From Chloroflexota bacterium (GTDB lineage Bacteria; Chloroflexota; Anaerolineae; VGOG01), in the NCBI GenBank assembly GCA_016875995.1, contig VGOG01000008.1:1-42884 (forward strand): 42,884 nt of DNA, given 5' to 3'. This document shows, in pieces, positions 8,321-16,229 of this stretch (positions within the stretch are counted from its first letter, which is position 1; each line of letters begins with the position of its first letter). The position numbers and the translations under genes are program-made. The notes beneath the pieces were generated by a model. That model was not told where the DNA came from and did not search any database. It worked only from the letters and a program-made list of their open reading frames with translations.

Positions 8321-8354
8321 GAGGGGGAAGGAGGGTGTCCCCCTCCCTCTTTTT
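8321..8354 (+). terminator. Rho-independent terminator of the transporter operon
   Basis: A purine stretch GAGGGGGAAGGAGGG faces CCCCCTCCCTC across TGT and is followed by TTTTT. The stem is GC-rich with internal imperfections. It lies between the binding-protein gene and the rhaA promoter and probably ends the regulator-transporter transcript. Confidence 0.6.
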
Positions 8355-8414
8355 GCGCTGGCAATGCGCTTGTAAACAGGAGGAGGGAGCGAGGGAGCTG
8401 GCTTTGACGATGAC

Positions 8415-8443
8415 TTGACCGTCAGCTTACTCTGGTGTACAAT
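8415..8443 (+). promoter_or_regulatory. Promoter for rhaA operon
   Basis: TTGACC (8415-8420) and TACAAT (8438-8443) are 17 bp apart, one mismatch each from consensus. The transcript would begin near 8450, which excludes the GTG at 8435 and supports ATG 8480 as the rhaA start. Confidence 0.75.
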
Positions 8444-8479
8444 CGTGCCAGACTCCCCATTTGTGGAGCGGAGGAAACA

Positions 8480-9760
8480 ATGATGAGCAACCACCCTACA
8501 GATAAGCAGATCCAAGACGCCTACAGATTGGCGAAAGAACGGTACGCTATGCTCAGCGTGGACACCGAGCAGGCACTGGATACCCTGGCGCATACCCCCA
8601 TCAGCCTGCATTGTTGGCAGGGCGACGATGTGCGCGGCTTCGAGTCGCCCGATGTCGAGTTGGGTGGTGGTCTGGCGGCGACGGGCAACTATCCCGGCCG
8701 GGCTCGCAACGCCAACGAATTGCGCCGCGATCTGGACAAGGCCTACAGCCTGATCCCTGGCACGCATCGTCTCAATTTACATTCAATCTACGCCGAGACC
8801 GGTGGGCAGAAAATCGAGCGCAACGAGCTAGGGCCTGAGCACTTCTCCGCCTGGATCGCCTGGGCCAAAGAAAAAGGCCACGGGATAGACTTCAACCCCA
8901 CCTGTTTCTCGCACCCGATGGCCGAAAGCGGCTTTACCCTATCCAGTTATGACGAGGGCATCCGCCGGTTCTGGATCGAGCACTGTATCGCCTGCCGCAA
9001 GATCGGTGAGCATGTCGGGCGTGAGCTCGGCACGCCGTGCGTGACCAACATCTGGGTCCCGGATGGCTTCAAGGACGTTCCCGTTGACCGCAAGACGCCC
9101 CGTATGCTGCTCAAAGATTCTCTGGACAATATCCTGGCCGAAAAGATTGACCCCAGGTACAACCTTGATTCAGTTGAGTCCAAGCTCTTCGGCATTGGCT
9201 CTGAAAGTTACGTGGTCGGCTCGCACGAGTTCTACCTGGGCTACGCCATCGCCAACCACATCCTCCTGTGCCTGGATAGCGGGCACTTCCATCCCACGGA
9301 GGTGATCTCCGATAAGCTCTCCTCAGTCCTGATGTTCCTGGATGAGGTGCTGTTGCACGTCAGCCGGGGGGTGCGCTGGGACAGCGACCACGTGGTCATC
9401 CTCTCGGACGAGCTACAGGCCCTGGCGCAGGAGATCGTGCGCGGCGATTTCCTGCCCCGCGTGTGCATCGGGCTGGACTTCTTCGACGCCAGCATCAACC
9501 GCGTGGCAGCGTGGGTCATCGGTGCCCGCAATACCATGCGAGCTCTGCTGATGGCCCTGCTGGAGCCAATCGATCATCTGCGAGAACTGGAAGTATCGGG
9601 CGACTACACGGCTCGCTTGGCGTTGCTCGAAGAGCTCAAGGGGCTGCCCTTTGGGGCAGTGTGGGACTACTTCTGCCTGCAGCAGGGTGTTCCTGTGGGG
9701 ATTGGTTTCATGGACGAGATTCGAGAATATGAAAAGCGGGAGCTTTCGAAGCGGACTTAG
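8480..9760 (+). CDS. rhaA: L-rhamnose isomerase
   Basis: This enzyme converts L-rhamnose to L-rhamnulose in the cytoplasm, the first catabolic step after uptake. It is about 427 residues, close to E. coli RhaA. It shows the diagnostic blocks [78 protein letters not shown] and RWDSDHVV, which contain the metal-binding Glu, Asp and His residues. The ORF is open from 8435, but that codon lies inside the promoter -10 box. GGAGG at 8470-8474 and tandem ATGs at 8480/8483 fix the start. It heads the aldolase-dehydrogenase-PHP operon. Confidence 0.96.
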   Translation: MMSNHPTDKQIQDAYRLAKERYAMLSVDTEQALDTLAHTPISLHCWQGDDVRGFESPDVELGGGLAATGNYPGRARNANELRRDLDKAYSLIPGTHRLNLHSIYAETGGQKIERNELGPEHFSAWIAWAKEKGHGIDFNPTCFSHPMAESGFTLSSYDEGIRRFWIEHCIACRKIGEHVGRELGTPCVTNIWVPDGFKDVPVDRKTPRMLLKDSLDNILAEKIDPRYNLDSVESKLFGIGSESYVVGSHEFYLGYAIANHILLCLDSGHFHPTEVISDKLSSVLMFLDEVLLHVSRGVRWDSDHVVILSDELQALAQEIVRGDFLPRVCIGLDFFDASINRVAAWVIGARNTMRALLMALLEPIDHLRELEVSGDYTARLALLEELKGLPFGAVWDYFCLQQGVPVGIGFMDEIREYEKRELSKRT

Positions 9761-9807
9761 GAGCCCAATGTGGGGCCACATTCATCTCAAACAAATGGGG
9801 TGATCCT

Positions 9808-10569
9808 ATGTCGAACAATATTCTGGCGCAACTCGTCACTATGTCGAACAACCTGGGCGACCCCGCCCTGGACTACGTGATTCTGGGGGAGGGCAACACC
9901 TCGGCCCGCGCCAATGCCGACACATTCTGGGCGAAGGCTAGCGGCGCGGAGTTGCGCACCATCAAGGCCATCGGCTTTGTGCAGGTGCGCTTCGACCGCG
10001 TGCTGGCTTTGCTGGATGAAGGCGACCTCAATGATGACGCCATCAAGGAAGGATTGGAGGCAGCCAAGGTAGACCCAGCCGTGACGGCTCGCCCATCGGT
10101 GGAGACCGTGCTGCACGCTCTGGCTCTTAAACTGGAGGGCGTCAATTTCGTTGGACACACCCATCCTACAGCCGTCAACGCCCTCCTCTGTTCACAGAAA
10201 GTCGAGGAAGCAATCGCCGGGCGGCTCTTCCCCGACGAGATCGTCTACTGTGGCCCAGCCCCAGTCTATATACCCTACACGGATCCTGGCGTGCCTCTGG
10301 CCTGGGCGATGCGCCAGGCCCTGGCCGATTACCAGGCAGAGCACGGCCAGCCGCCCAAGGTGATCCTGATGCAGAACCACGGCCTGCTCGCCCTGGGTAA
10401 GACAGCGTTGGAGGTCGAAAACATCACGGCCATGTACACCAAGGCAGCCCGGGTGCTGCTGGGGACCTATGCACTCGGCGGGCCTCACTTTCTCAGTCCG
10501 GTAGCCGCAGCGCGCATCCATACCCGTCCGGATGAGCAATACCGCCGCAAGAAGTGGGGCAGCCAATGA
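9808..10569 (+). CDS. Class II aldolase/adducin-family aldolase, probable rhamnulose-1-phosphate aldolase
   Basis: This 253-residue protein belongs to the zinc-dependent class II aldolase (AraD/FucA/RhaD) superfamily. It has the N-terminal phosphate-binding type GEGNTSAR segment, a zinc-binding GHTHPTAVNALL and the downstream QNHGLLALG histidine. In context it should cleave L-rhamnulose 1-phosphate (and possibly L-fuculose 1-phosphate) into DHAP and L-lactaldehyde, completing the route begun by RhaA and RhaB. It is 47 bp after rhaA and overlaps the next gene by 4 bp. The sequence is not a close match to E. coli RhaD, so the substrate is assigned from context. It could instead act on a related 1-phosphate. 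Confidence 0.85.
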   Translation: MSNNILAQLVTMSNNLGDPALDYVILGEGNTSARANADTFWAKASGAELRTIKAIGFVQVRFDRVLALLDEGDLNDDAIKEGLEAAKVDPAVTARPSVETVLHALALKLEGVNFVGHTHPTAVNALLCSQKVEEAIAGRLFPDEIVYCGPAPVYIPYTDPGVPLAWAMRQALADYQAEHGQPPKVILMQNHGLLALGKTALEVENITAMYTKAARVLLGTYALGGPHFLSPVAAARIHTRPDEQYRRKKWGSQ

Positions 10570-11624
10570 AAGAACCTCGTACGATTCGTGCAGCGCGGCT
10601 GCACGGCATCCGCGACCTGAGGCTGGAGAACCTGCCACGACCCACACCTGGCCCCGGCGAGGTGCTCTTGAAAGTGGCCTCAGTGGGTATTTGTGGCTCA
10701 GACGTCCACTACTACCTGGAAGGCCGCATCGGCAACCAGGTGGTGACCGCACCCATCATCATGGGACACGAGTTCTCGGCCTGGGTCGCTGATTTTGGCG
10801 AGGGGGTGGAAGGTCTGGAAATTGGGCAACTGGTTGCCGTCGAGCCGGCCATCTCCTGCGGGGAGTGCGAATCCTGCCGGCACGGGCATCCCAACCTGTG
10901 CCCGAGCGTTCGCTTTTGCAGTACACCGCCGGTGGATGGCGTCTTTGCCGAGTACACCGTCATGCCTGCCAGGAACTGCTTTCCCTTGCCACAAGGACTC
11001 AGCCCTGCGGAGGGCGCGATGCTGGAACCGTTGGGCGTCGCCATCCACGCCGTTGACCTGGCCCACCTGAAACCAGGGTATACCGTCGCCGTGCTGGGGG
11101 CCGGCCCCATCGGGCTGTTGATCGCAGCGGTGGTCAGGGCCTCTGGTGCCAGCGCGATCTACGTGACCGAACCACTGGCCTACCGGCGGCAATTCGCCCT
11201 GGACTACGTGGCCGATGCCGCGTTGAACCCTGATGATATCGTCGTTGTGGCCGAGATCATGCGGCTGACCGGCGGTCGCGGGGTGGACGTGGCTTTCGAG
11301 GCCGCTGGCGCACCGGAAACCCCGCAGCAAGCCGCTGCTTTGGCGCGGCCTGGGGGCAAGGTGATCGTGGCTGGCATTCCCGCCGACGACACCATGACCA
11401 TGAACGCCTCCACCGTTCGCCACAAGGGTCTGACCATCAAGCTGGTGCGGCGCATGAAACACACCTACCCCCGCGCCATCCGCCTGGTGCAGACGGGCAT
11501 GGTGGACGTCAAATCCCTGGTCACGCACACATTTCCCCTGGAACGCATCGCCGAGGCGTTGGAGATGGTCGCTGCTTACGACGACGGGGTGTTGCGAGCG
11601 ATGATCCAGATTTCCAACGCATAA
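10566..11624 (+). CDS. Zinc-dependent alcohol dehydrogenase (sorbitol dehydrogenase/MDR family)
   Basis: This NAD(P)-dependent medium-chain dehydrogenase is about 352 residues. It has the catalytic zinc site (CGSDVHYY near residue 43 and GHEFSAWV), the structural zinc lobe CGECESCRHGHPNLC and a Rossmann motif VLGAGPIGLLIA. It resembles L-iditol/sorbitol-type dehydrogenases. The ORF is open from a GTG at 10554, but ATG 10566 overlaps the aldolase stop as ATGA and is the better start. Its place after the aldolase suggests handling of lactaldehyde or another secondary alcohol from deoxyhexose breakdown; that is inference. Confidence 0.85.
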   Translation: MKEPRTIRAARLHGIRDLRLENLPRPTPGPGEVLLKVASVGICGSDVHYYLEGRIGNQVVTAPIIMGHEFSAWVADFGEGVEGLEIGQLVAVEPAISCGECESCRHGHPNLCPSVRFCSTPPVDGVFAEYTVMPARNCFPLPQGLSPAEGAMLEPLGVAIHAVDLAHLKPGYTVAVLGAGPIGLLIAAVVRASGASAIYVTEPLAYRRQFALDYVADAALNPDDIVVVAEIMRLTGGRGVDVAFEAAGAPETPQQAAALARPGGKVIVAGIPADDTMTMNASTVRHKGLTIKLVRRMKHTYPRAIRLVQTGMVDVKSLVTHTFPLERIAEALEMVAAYDDGVLRAMIQISNA

Positions 11625-11657
11625 GAAACCAGGTTTTTCCGAAAAACCTGGTTTCTT
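11623..11657 (+). repeat. Perfect intergenic palindrome with one-base centre
   Basis: AAGAAACCAGGTTTTTC is followed by a single C and then its exact reverse complement: a 17-bp stem with a 1-nt centre. It starts on the stop codon of the dehydrogenase and ends just before the ribosome site of the PHP gene. Its symmetry, odd length and lack of U tract match a dispersed palindrome better than a terminator. A second palindrome of the same design is at 33792. Confidence 0.8.
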
Positions 11658-11695
11658 GAAAGAGGAGGGGACCAATCAACCAGCGTATTGCTAGC

Positions 11696-13156
11696 TTGGA
11701 AACGAAACTCAACGATTTTGATCCGGTTGTCCGTGCCCAAGCCCTGGCAGAACTGGTCGCTTTGGCTCAGCGAGGCGCTGTTAGCCCTCCCTTCATCCCC
11801 CCCAACATTGGGGGGGAAAGAGGGGGGGCGGACGTGGCCAACATGCACTGTCACACCTTCTTCTCTTTCAACGCCTACGGTCACTCGCCCACCTCGCTGG
11901 CCTGGTTGGCCAAATGGCGCGGCTTCAAGCTGATGGGCATCGTGGACTTCGACGTGCTGGATGGCGTGGATGAGTTCCTCGACGCCTGCGAACTGGTCGG
12001 GGTGCGCGGCAGTGCAGGGATAGAAACCCGGCTGTTTCTCCCCGAGTTTGCCACCCGCGAGATCAACTCGCCGGGCGAGCCGGGCGTTTTGTACCACATG
12101 GGCATTGGGTTTACCACCAGCCGGGTGCCCGAAACGGTGGCCAACATCCTGGCGGATCTCCGCCAGCGGGCTGCGCGGCGCAACCGGGTTGTGGTAGAGC
12201 GCGTCAACGCTTACCTTGATCCGGTCGCGATTGACTACGAACGAGACGTATTGCCTCTCACACCAGCGGGGACCGCCACCGAACGCCACATCGTCGTAGC
12301 TTACATACGAGCCGCGGAGCGCATCGTCCCCAACGTGGTTGAATTCTGGGCCGACAAACTGAACGTCGAGCCTGGTCGGGTAGCGACGCTCATGGACGAC
12401 GCTCCCCAGCTTCAGGATCTGGTTCGTGCCAAATTGATGAAACGCGGCGGCATAGGGTACGTTCAGCCCGGTCCCGACACGTTCCCCACAGTGGACGAAT
12501 TTCACAAACTGATTGTAGCGTGCGGTGCGCTACCTTGCGCTGCCTGGTTAGATGGCACCTCTGCTGGCGAGCAGGCCATTGAAGAGTTGCTAGCGCTTTT
12601 GATCAGCAAGGGCGTGGTTGCCCTCAACATCGTCCCCGACCGCAACTGGAACATCGCCGACCCTGAGATGCGTCGCCTCAAGGTGCAAAACCTGTACCAC
12701 GTCGTCCGGCTGGCGCAGGAATTGGCCCTGCCGCTGAACGTCGGCACCGAGATGAACAGCTTCGGACAGAAGCTGGTGGACGATTTTGATGCTCCAGAAC
12801 TGGCCCCCGTGCGCCAGGCGTTTCTGGACGGCGCGCATTTCATTTACGGGCACACCGTCCTCCAGCGCGCGCTGGGGTTGGGCTATCACAGCGAGTGGGC
12901 GCAGACGCATTTGCCCTCGCGGCGTGAGCGCAACGATTTCTACACCAAGGTGGGATACCAGGTATCGCCGGACAGGGCCAGCATGGCCCGGCTAAAGCAA
13001 CTTGCCCTGAGCAGTGACCCCAGCTTGTCGAAGGGCCCAGCAAAGATTCTTTCGGCCTTACCCGCTTCACCATCGTCGAGCGCAAGCCGCAGATCATTCG
13101 CCAGGTCATCGAAGACAACGACTACCCGTCGCACATCGGGGGGGCGCTGGAGCTGA
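11696..13156 (+). CDS. PHP-domain protein, damaged at both ends
   Basis: This is a PHP-fold (polymerase and histidinol phosphatase) metal-dependent hydrolase-like protein. It has NMHCHTFFSFNAYGHSP, IVDFDVLDGVDEF and NVGTEMNSFGQK as likely metal-ligand blocks. The natural substrate is unknown; the operon suggests sugar metabolism. The ORF is called from TTG 11696, but a strong AGAGGAGGGG ribosome site (11661-11670) points to an in-frame ATC at 11675, so the original start may have been mutated. An in-frame palindrome encodes PPFIPPNIGGERGG near residue 35. After about LSKGPAKILSALP the frame leaves recognisable sequence and reads out of frame through a DUF89-like remnant, so the 3' end is a deletion junction. 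Confidence 0.7.
   Translation: METKLNDFDPVVRAQALAELVALAQRGAVSPPFIPPNIGGERGGADVANMHCHTFFSFNAYGHSPTSLAWLAKWRGFKLMGIVDFDVLDGVDEFLDACELVGVRGSAGIETRLFLPEFATREINSPGEPGVLYHMGIGFTTSRVPETVANILADLRQRAARRNRVVVERVNAYLDPVAIDYERDVLPLTPAGTATERHIVVAYIRAAERIVPNVVEFWADKLNVEPGRVATLMDDAPQLQDLVRAKLMKRGGIGYVQPGPDTFPTVDEFHKLIVACGALPCAAWLDGTSAGEQAIEELLALLISKGVVALNIVPDRNWNIADPEMRRLKVQNLYHVVRLAQELALPLNVGTEMNSFGQKLVDDFDAPELAPVRQAFLDGAHFIYGHTVLQRALGLGYHSEWAQTHLPSRRERNDFYTKVGYQVSPDRASMARLKQLALSSDPSLSKGPAKILSALPASPSSSASRRSFARSSKTTTTRRTSGGRWS
11786..11828 (+). repeat. In-frame G/C-rich palindromic insert inside the PHP gene
   Basis: CCCTCCCTTCATCCCCCCC, the loop AACATT and seven G are followed by AAAGA and another seven G. 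It is translated as PPFIPPNIGGERGG with no stop. It sits between an N-terminal helix and the MHCHTFF metal-binding block and has the same architecture as the inserts in rhaB and the SorE-like gene. Confidence 0.75.
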
Positions 13157-13320
13157 GGGAGCTTGGGCGCTCTAACCTGGTCATCCTGAAGGGGGACGTG
13201 AACTATCGGCGGCTGCTGGACGACCGCCACTGGCCACACACCATGCGCCTGGAGGAGGTGGGCGACTATTTCCCCCTGCCGTTCCTGGTGCTGCGCACGC
13301 TGAGGTGTCCCGACCTACGG
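13018..13320 (+). pseudogene. Remnant of a DUF89/ARMT1-like gene, C-terminal part
   Basis: In the frame one base behind the PHP ORF, sequence from about 13048 reads FGLTRFTIVERKPQIIRQVI, later SNLVILKGDVNYRRLLDDR and HWPHTMRLEEVGDYFPLPFL, then VLRTLRCPD. These match the C-terminal block of DUF89/ARMT1-like proteins (pattern LVIFKGDxNYRxLxxDRxW, then xPAPLLxLRTLK), metal-dependent phosphatase-like or carboxyl methyltransferase-like enzymes. There is no start, no N-terminal three-quarters, and the C-terminus breaks into the transposase remnant near 13310. It is a dead fragment left by deletion. Confidence 0.6.
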
Positions 13321-13686
13321 CGATACAGTAGGTCTTGCCGTCCTTGGTCACATCCTGCCAGTCGTGAGATTGGTCCTTGGCCTCTCGAACGTAGTTACAC
13401 AAATTCTCGGGAGGAATGGATGAAGTCGATCTGCCGCTCAGTCTTGAGGGCGTACAGGTCAGCGCCGTCATAGAAGCCTCGGCCAATCAACAGCCCCCTG
13501 AGGGTACGAGGACCGAGAATCACGTCAGTGTCGTTCAAGAGTTGGACCAAAATCTCTCGATCGTCCACATTGCCCAGGGCCACTACGACACAAAAGATGA
13601 TGTAGAGGGTCGGTCTTCTCCTCGATAGCTAACACCTCGGTCATGATCTGGGGCACTCGCATCTCCTCCAGCTCTTGGGCCATCAT
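13303..13686 (-). pseudogene. Decayed transposase remnant (DDE type)
   Basis: On the minus strand, LLIGRGFYDGADLYALK followed by ERQIDFIHSSREFV and then, in another frame, REAKDQSHDWQDVTKDGKTY resemble the DDE transposase segment with the pattern RGFxDGexLWxLkxxxGIdFVvPAKxN. Reading needs at least one frameshift, and a start-like ATG with GGAGGT lies at 13683-13694. Neither the N-terminal DNA-binding region nor inverted repeats can be recognised. It abuts the DUF89-like remnant, suggesting that an old insertion or deletion destroyed that gene. Confidence 0.5.
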
Positions 13687-13756
13687 TCACCTCCAAGTTC
13701 GTTGGATGGCCCATAAAAACCACATCTTCGTCATTTTGTCAAGTCCGAATGGCCTT

Positions 13757-15986
13757 AGCCTATATTTCGCACATTTCAAACCGAATAGAGAGCGAAGTTT
13801 GTCCTGTCACAGGGCATGAATGCCTCATCTGGGGCAGGTAGAGTGAAAGTTCGGCCTCGACGAGGCCGCTCCTGGTAGTATCAAGGGTGAATCAGGCTTT
13901 CCTCTTGCTCCTGGGCGCACCTCACCCTCCCCGATGGTCCGGGCCTATCCGACAACCTGCTGTTCTCTTGGCGGTGGCAAGGCTAGAGGCTGGATATCCC
14001 CAGCAGGGAGCAGCGGGTGGGGCCAGCGAGGGAGTCGGAGCTCCGCCAGGACGTGAGCCAAGATCGTCAAGAGGGCGACCTGTTCTTCATCCACCGGGAC
14101 AAGCCGGCGCAAGTGGCTTCCATCCCAGCAGAAGGTCTCCACGACGTCCAGGCTTTGGAGCTTTTCGATGATGCGTCGGGTCGTCATCTGCAACCCACCC
14201 TGGCGAACCTGGCGTTCCAGCAGGCTGTAGGCCAGCAAGGCCAGCATGTTGATGAGTAGCATGGCCTCGATGCGCTCATCCTTATGCAGGTAGATGGGCG
14301 AGACCTTCAGGTCCTTCTTGGAGACCTTGATCCGTTTCTCTACCCCGTCTTTCTGGCGATAGAGAGCCAACATCCGCTGGGGTGAGAGGGACCAGTCGTT
14401 GGTAACCAGCAAGTAACGGCCATCATGCTGCATGGCTTGCCAGAGCGCGTAGCGGTCTACCCACCAACGAAGACGAACCTGGCCCTCCTCATCGATGTAG
14501 GCCTGAGCTTGCATGAACTTGCCAGCGGGGGACTGTTTCAGTTGGGTATCGGCCCGTCTCTGCACAGACTTCACCGTTCGATAGTACGGCTGCCCAATCT
14601 TGGCCTGCACCTTCCGTAGGGCTTGTCGTAACTCCCTCAACTGGGCCGCTCGTGTCCGGCGCAGGGAAGTTCGCATCGGCCCGCTGAGCACTACCAGCCC
14701 CCGGTGAGTGACCTGGCGACCTTCATGCTCGAAGACCACCTGGCAAGGCATTCCCCAGTAGCCATTTGGCCCACGCTCTTCGGTCAAGGGGTGGGCGTAG
14801 AACTGCTTTTCAGGAACTGACACCAACAACTCGCGGTGACTCTTCTTCTGGGGTTGAAGCCCAGCCAGGTAGCGCAAGCCGTGGTCATCGTAAGTCAGCG
14901 CCAGTTCGTCGTTCACATTGGCTCGGTCACCGATGATGATCACCTCTTCCACCGGCCAGCCGTGCCGTTTCAAGAGGCGACACAGCCGCTCCATGTTCTC
15001 CTGGACGGTGGCCAAGTCGGCCGTTCGCCCCGACCACAGTTCATAGTCCGCTGGGATGTTGCCATCGGCGGCCACGTTCAGACCGGCCTTGAACTTGCGT
15101 TTGTTCATCGGCGTGTTGTGGGCAAAGCCGAAGTCGGCGTGTTGGCTGTCGGCGTAGGTCCCATGCACGATGAAAGCCGTCAGGTCGTAGAAGATGAGGT
15201 TGAGGTCTATCTCCGCCTGAACGAAGGTGCGATGGACAACATCTTGCCAAATCTCTCGACGGTGCTGGCTGATGGCGTCCAACGTTCGCTCCAGCCGGTC
15301 GTCGTTGAACTTGGCTGCGGGCACGCCCAAGGTGTAGACCAGCACCGTTTGGGCCAGCCAGTCAGCCACTTGATAGAGGGGAAGAGGCATCGTGAGCCGG
15401 TTGAGGACCAAAACCATAGCCACCGTGCCGTGGTCTACCTCGGCCTTCGTGGGACAGTGACGATTGATGATCTCCCGCACCCGCAGCACTTCCAGCAGGG
15501 CGTACAACACTGGCAGGGCACCCAGATGCCGCCGTAACTGGGAGTGGGTCACCAGATCCACCAGTTGGGCGAAAGTCAACGCCCCCGTCAACGCCAGTCG
15601 GGCCAAGTGCGCCGTCCATACGGCACGACGATGAGCTTGCCGCAAGGCACAATACCGCCGCCAAGCCCACTTGCGCCAACGGTGTCTGGGCTGCCAGGGG
15701 AACAGTGGCCCGTTTCGTGGGTCGTGCGTGACAACCCCTGCCAACGCGGGTAAGCCGATTACTGGCCCGGCACCCACGACAGCCTGTTCCGGCAACGCCA
15801 AGAACACCAGGCAGGCCATGGCCCAAATGAGCCAGACCAGGATTTGCGTTCGTCGAGATTTCGTGGCAAAATTCATTGGGAATCGCTCCGGCTAACTATG
15901 GTTTTCGCACCCTATACTTTGCCACAAAAGGGGCGATTCCGCCAGTCCAGCTCTCTATTCAATTCTCAAGGTGCGAAATGTAGGCT
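13757..15986 (-). mobile_element. Intact insertion sequence, IS4 superfamily (IS1634-like), about 2.23 kb
   Basis: The element carries one long transposase ORF bounded by imperfect 37-bp inverted repeats: left 13757-13793 (AGCCTATATTTCGCAC to GAATAGAGAGC) and right 15950-15986, reverse complement AGCCTACATTTCGCAC to GAATAGAGAGC. I count 30 of 37 positions identical. No clear target-site duplication is visible (left flank GGCCTT, right flank TAGCCA). A short palindrome GGCCTCG-A-CGAGGCC lies inside the element near its left end. It inserted next to older IS debris, in a gap between two operons. Confidence 0.85.
13945..15876 (-). CDS. IS4-superfamily (IS1634-like) transposase with hydrophobic N-terminus
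   Basis: This 643-residue transposase is the only gene of the insertion sequence. After about 110 residues comes the IS1634-type N-terminal domain (VREIINRHCPTKAEVDHG, LNRLTMPLPLYQVADWL). The RNase-H-like core follows: LIFYDLTAFIVHGTY (first Asp), EVIIIGDRANVNDELA (second Asp) and YRQKDGVEKRIKVSKKDLK, the Y-R-E-K signature with the catalytic Glu. RIEAMLLINMLALLAYSLLE follows. The first 50 residues are unusual, with a long hydrophobic run (LVWLIWAMACLVFLALP). GGAGCG lies just upstream of the ATG. It appears intact, so the element may be active. Confidence 0.9.
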   Translation of the reverse strand: MNFATKSRRTQILVWLIWAMACLVFLALPEQAVVGAGPVIGLPALAGVVTHDPRNGPLFPWQPRHRWRKWAWRRYCALRQAHRRAVWTAHLARLALTGALTFAQLVDLVTHSQLRRHLGALPVLYALLEVLRVREIINRHCPTKAEVDHGTVAMVLVLNRLTMPLPLYQVADWLAQTVLVYTLGVPAAKFNDDRLERTLDAISQHRREIWQDVVHRTFVQAEIDLNLIFYDLTAFIVHGTYADSQHADFGFAHNTPMNKRKFKAGLNVAADGNIPADYELWSGRTADLATVQENMERLCRLLKRHGWPVEEVIIIGDRANVNDELALTYDDHGLRYLAGLQPQKKSHRELLVSVPEKQFYAHPLTEERGPNGYWGMPCQVVFEHEGRQVTHRGLVVLSGPMRTSLRRTRAAQLRELRQALRKVQAKIGQPYYRTVKSVQRRADTQLKQSPAGKFMQAQAYIDEEGQVRLRWWVDRYALWQAMQHDGRYLLVTNDWSLSPQRMLALYRQKDGVEKRIKVSKKDLKVSPIYLHKDERIEAMLLINMLALLAYSLLERQVRQGGLQMTTRRIIEKLQSLDVVETFCWDGSHLRRLVPVDEEQVALLTILAHVLAELRLPRWPHPLLPAGDIQPLALPPPREQQVVG

Positions 15987-16152
15987 TAGCCAAGAAGTTT
16001 CCAAAATTCAGGGGTATATCACCCCCCCTTTTGTCAAATCATGGCTTCAAGACCCTCCGTGCCTGCACGTGGACGCGTACTCACCGTACTCTGGCTGACA
16101 TACGCCATCGCCGCATGAGGAACCACAATCCACCTCGCGATGAGATTCGATC
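15987..16152 (+). other. Intergenic stretch between the insertion sequence and the SorC-type promoter
   Basis: No gene is seen. ORF-track entries here are short and lack ribosome sites. TTTTGTCAAATCATGGCTTC at about 16030 loosely resembles the sequence just left of the insertion sequence (TTTTGTCAAGTCCGAATGGC), which could be a relic of the target region or chance. Confidence 0.4.
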
Positions 16153-16181
16153 TTGACAAACGCGAGAAATTGTGCTATAAT
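16153..16181 (+). promoter_or_regulatory. Consensus sigma-70 type promoter for the SorC-led operon
   Basis: TTGACA (16153-16158) and TATAAT (16176-16181) with a 17-bp spacer give a perfect consensus match, the second in the window. The ORF track starts at 16140, upstream of this promoter, so that start cannot be used from this transcript. The start at ATG 16230 is consistent. Confidence 0.85.
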
Positions 16182-16190
16182 TTGGACAGA

Positions 16191-16216
16191 TGTTCAATAG
16201 TGCATGTTTGTTCAAT
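16191..16216 (+). promoter_or_regulatory. Direct repeat TGTTCAAT, possible SorC operator
   Basis: TGTTCAAT occurs at 16191-16198 and again at 16209-16216, 18 bp apart and just downstream of the expected transcription start. The reverse complement ATTGAACA resembles half-sites bound by SorC/DeoR-type B. subtilis regulators. Binding here would block transcription, so autoregulation by the following gene is a reasonable inference. Confidence 0.45.
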
Positions 16217-16229
16217 CCTCAGAGGCGAC

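Noticed and set aside
8435-8479. GTG 8435 start for rhaA
   Set aside because: It lies inside the -10 region of a good promoter and lacks a ribosome site; ATG 8480 has GGAGG.
14836-15537. 233-codon + strand frame inside the insertion sequence
   Set aside because: Antisense to the transposase catalytic core with no domain of its own.
16140-16229. Upstream start for the SorC-type regulator
   Set aside because: The start lies ahead of the promoter's -35 box, so the mapped promoter could not produce that message.
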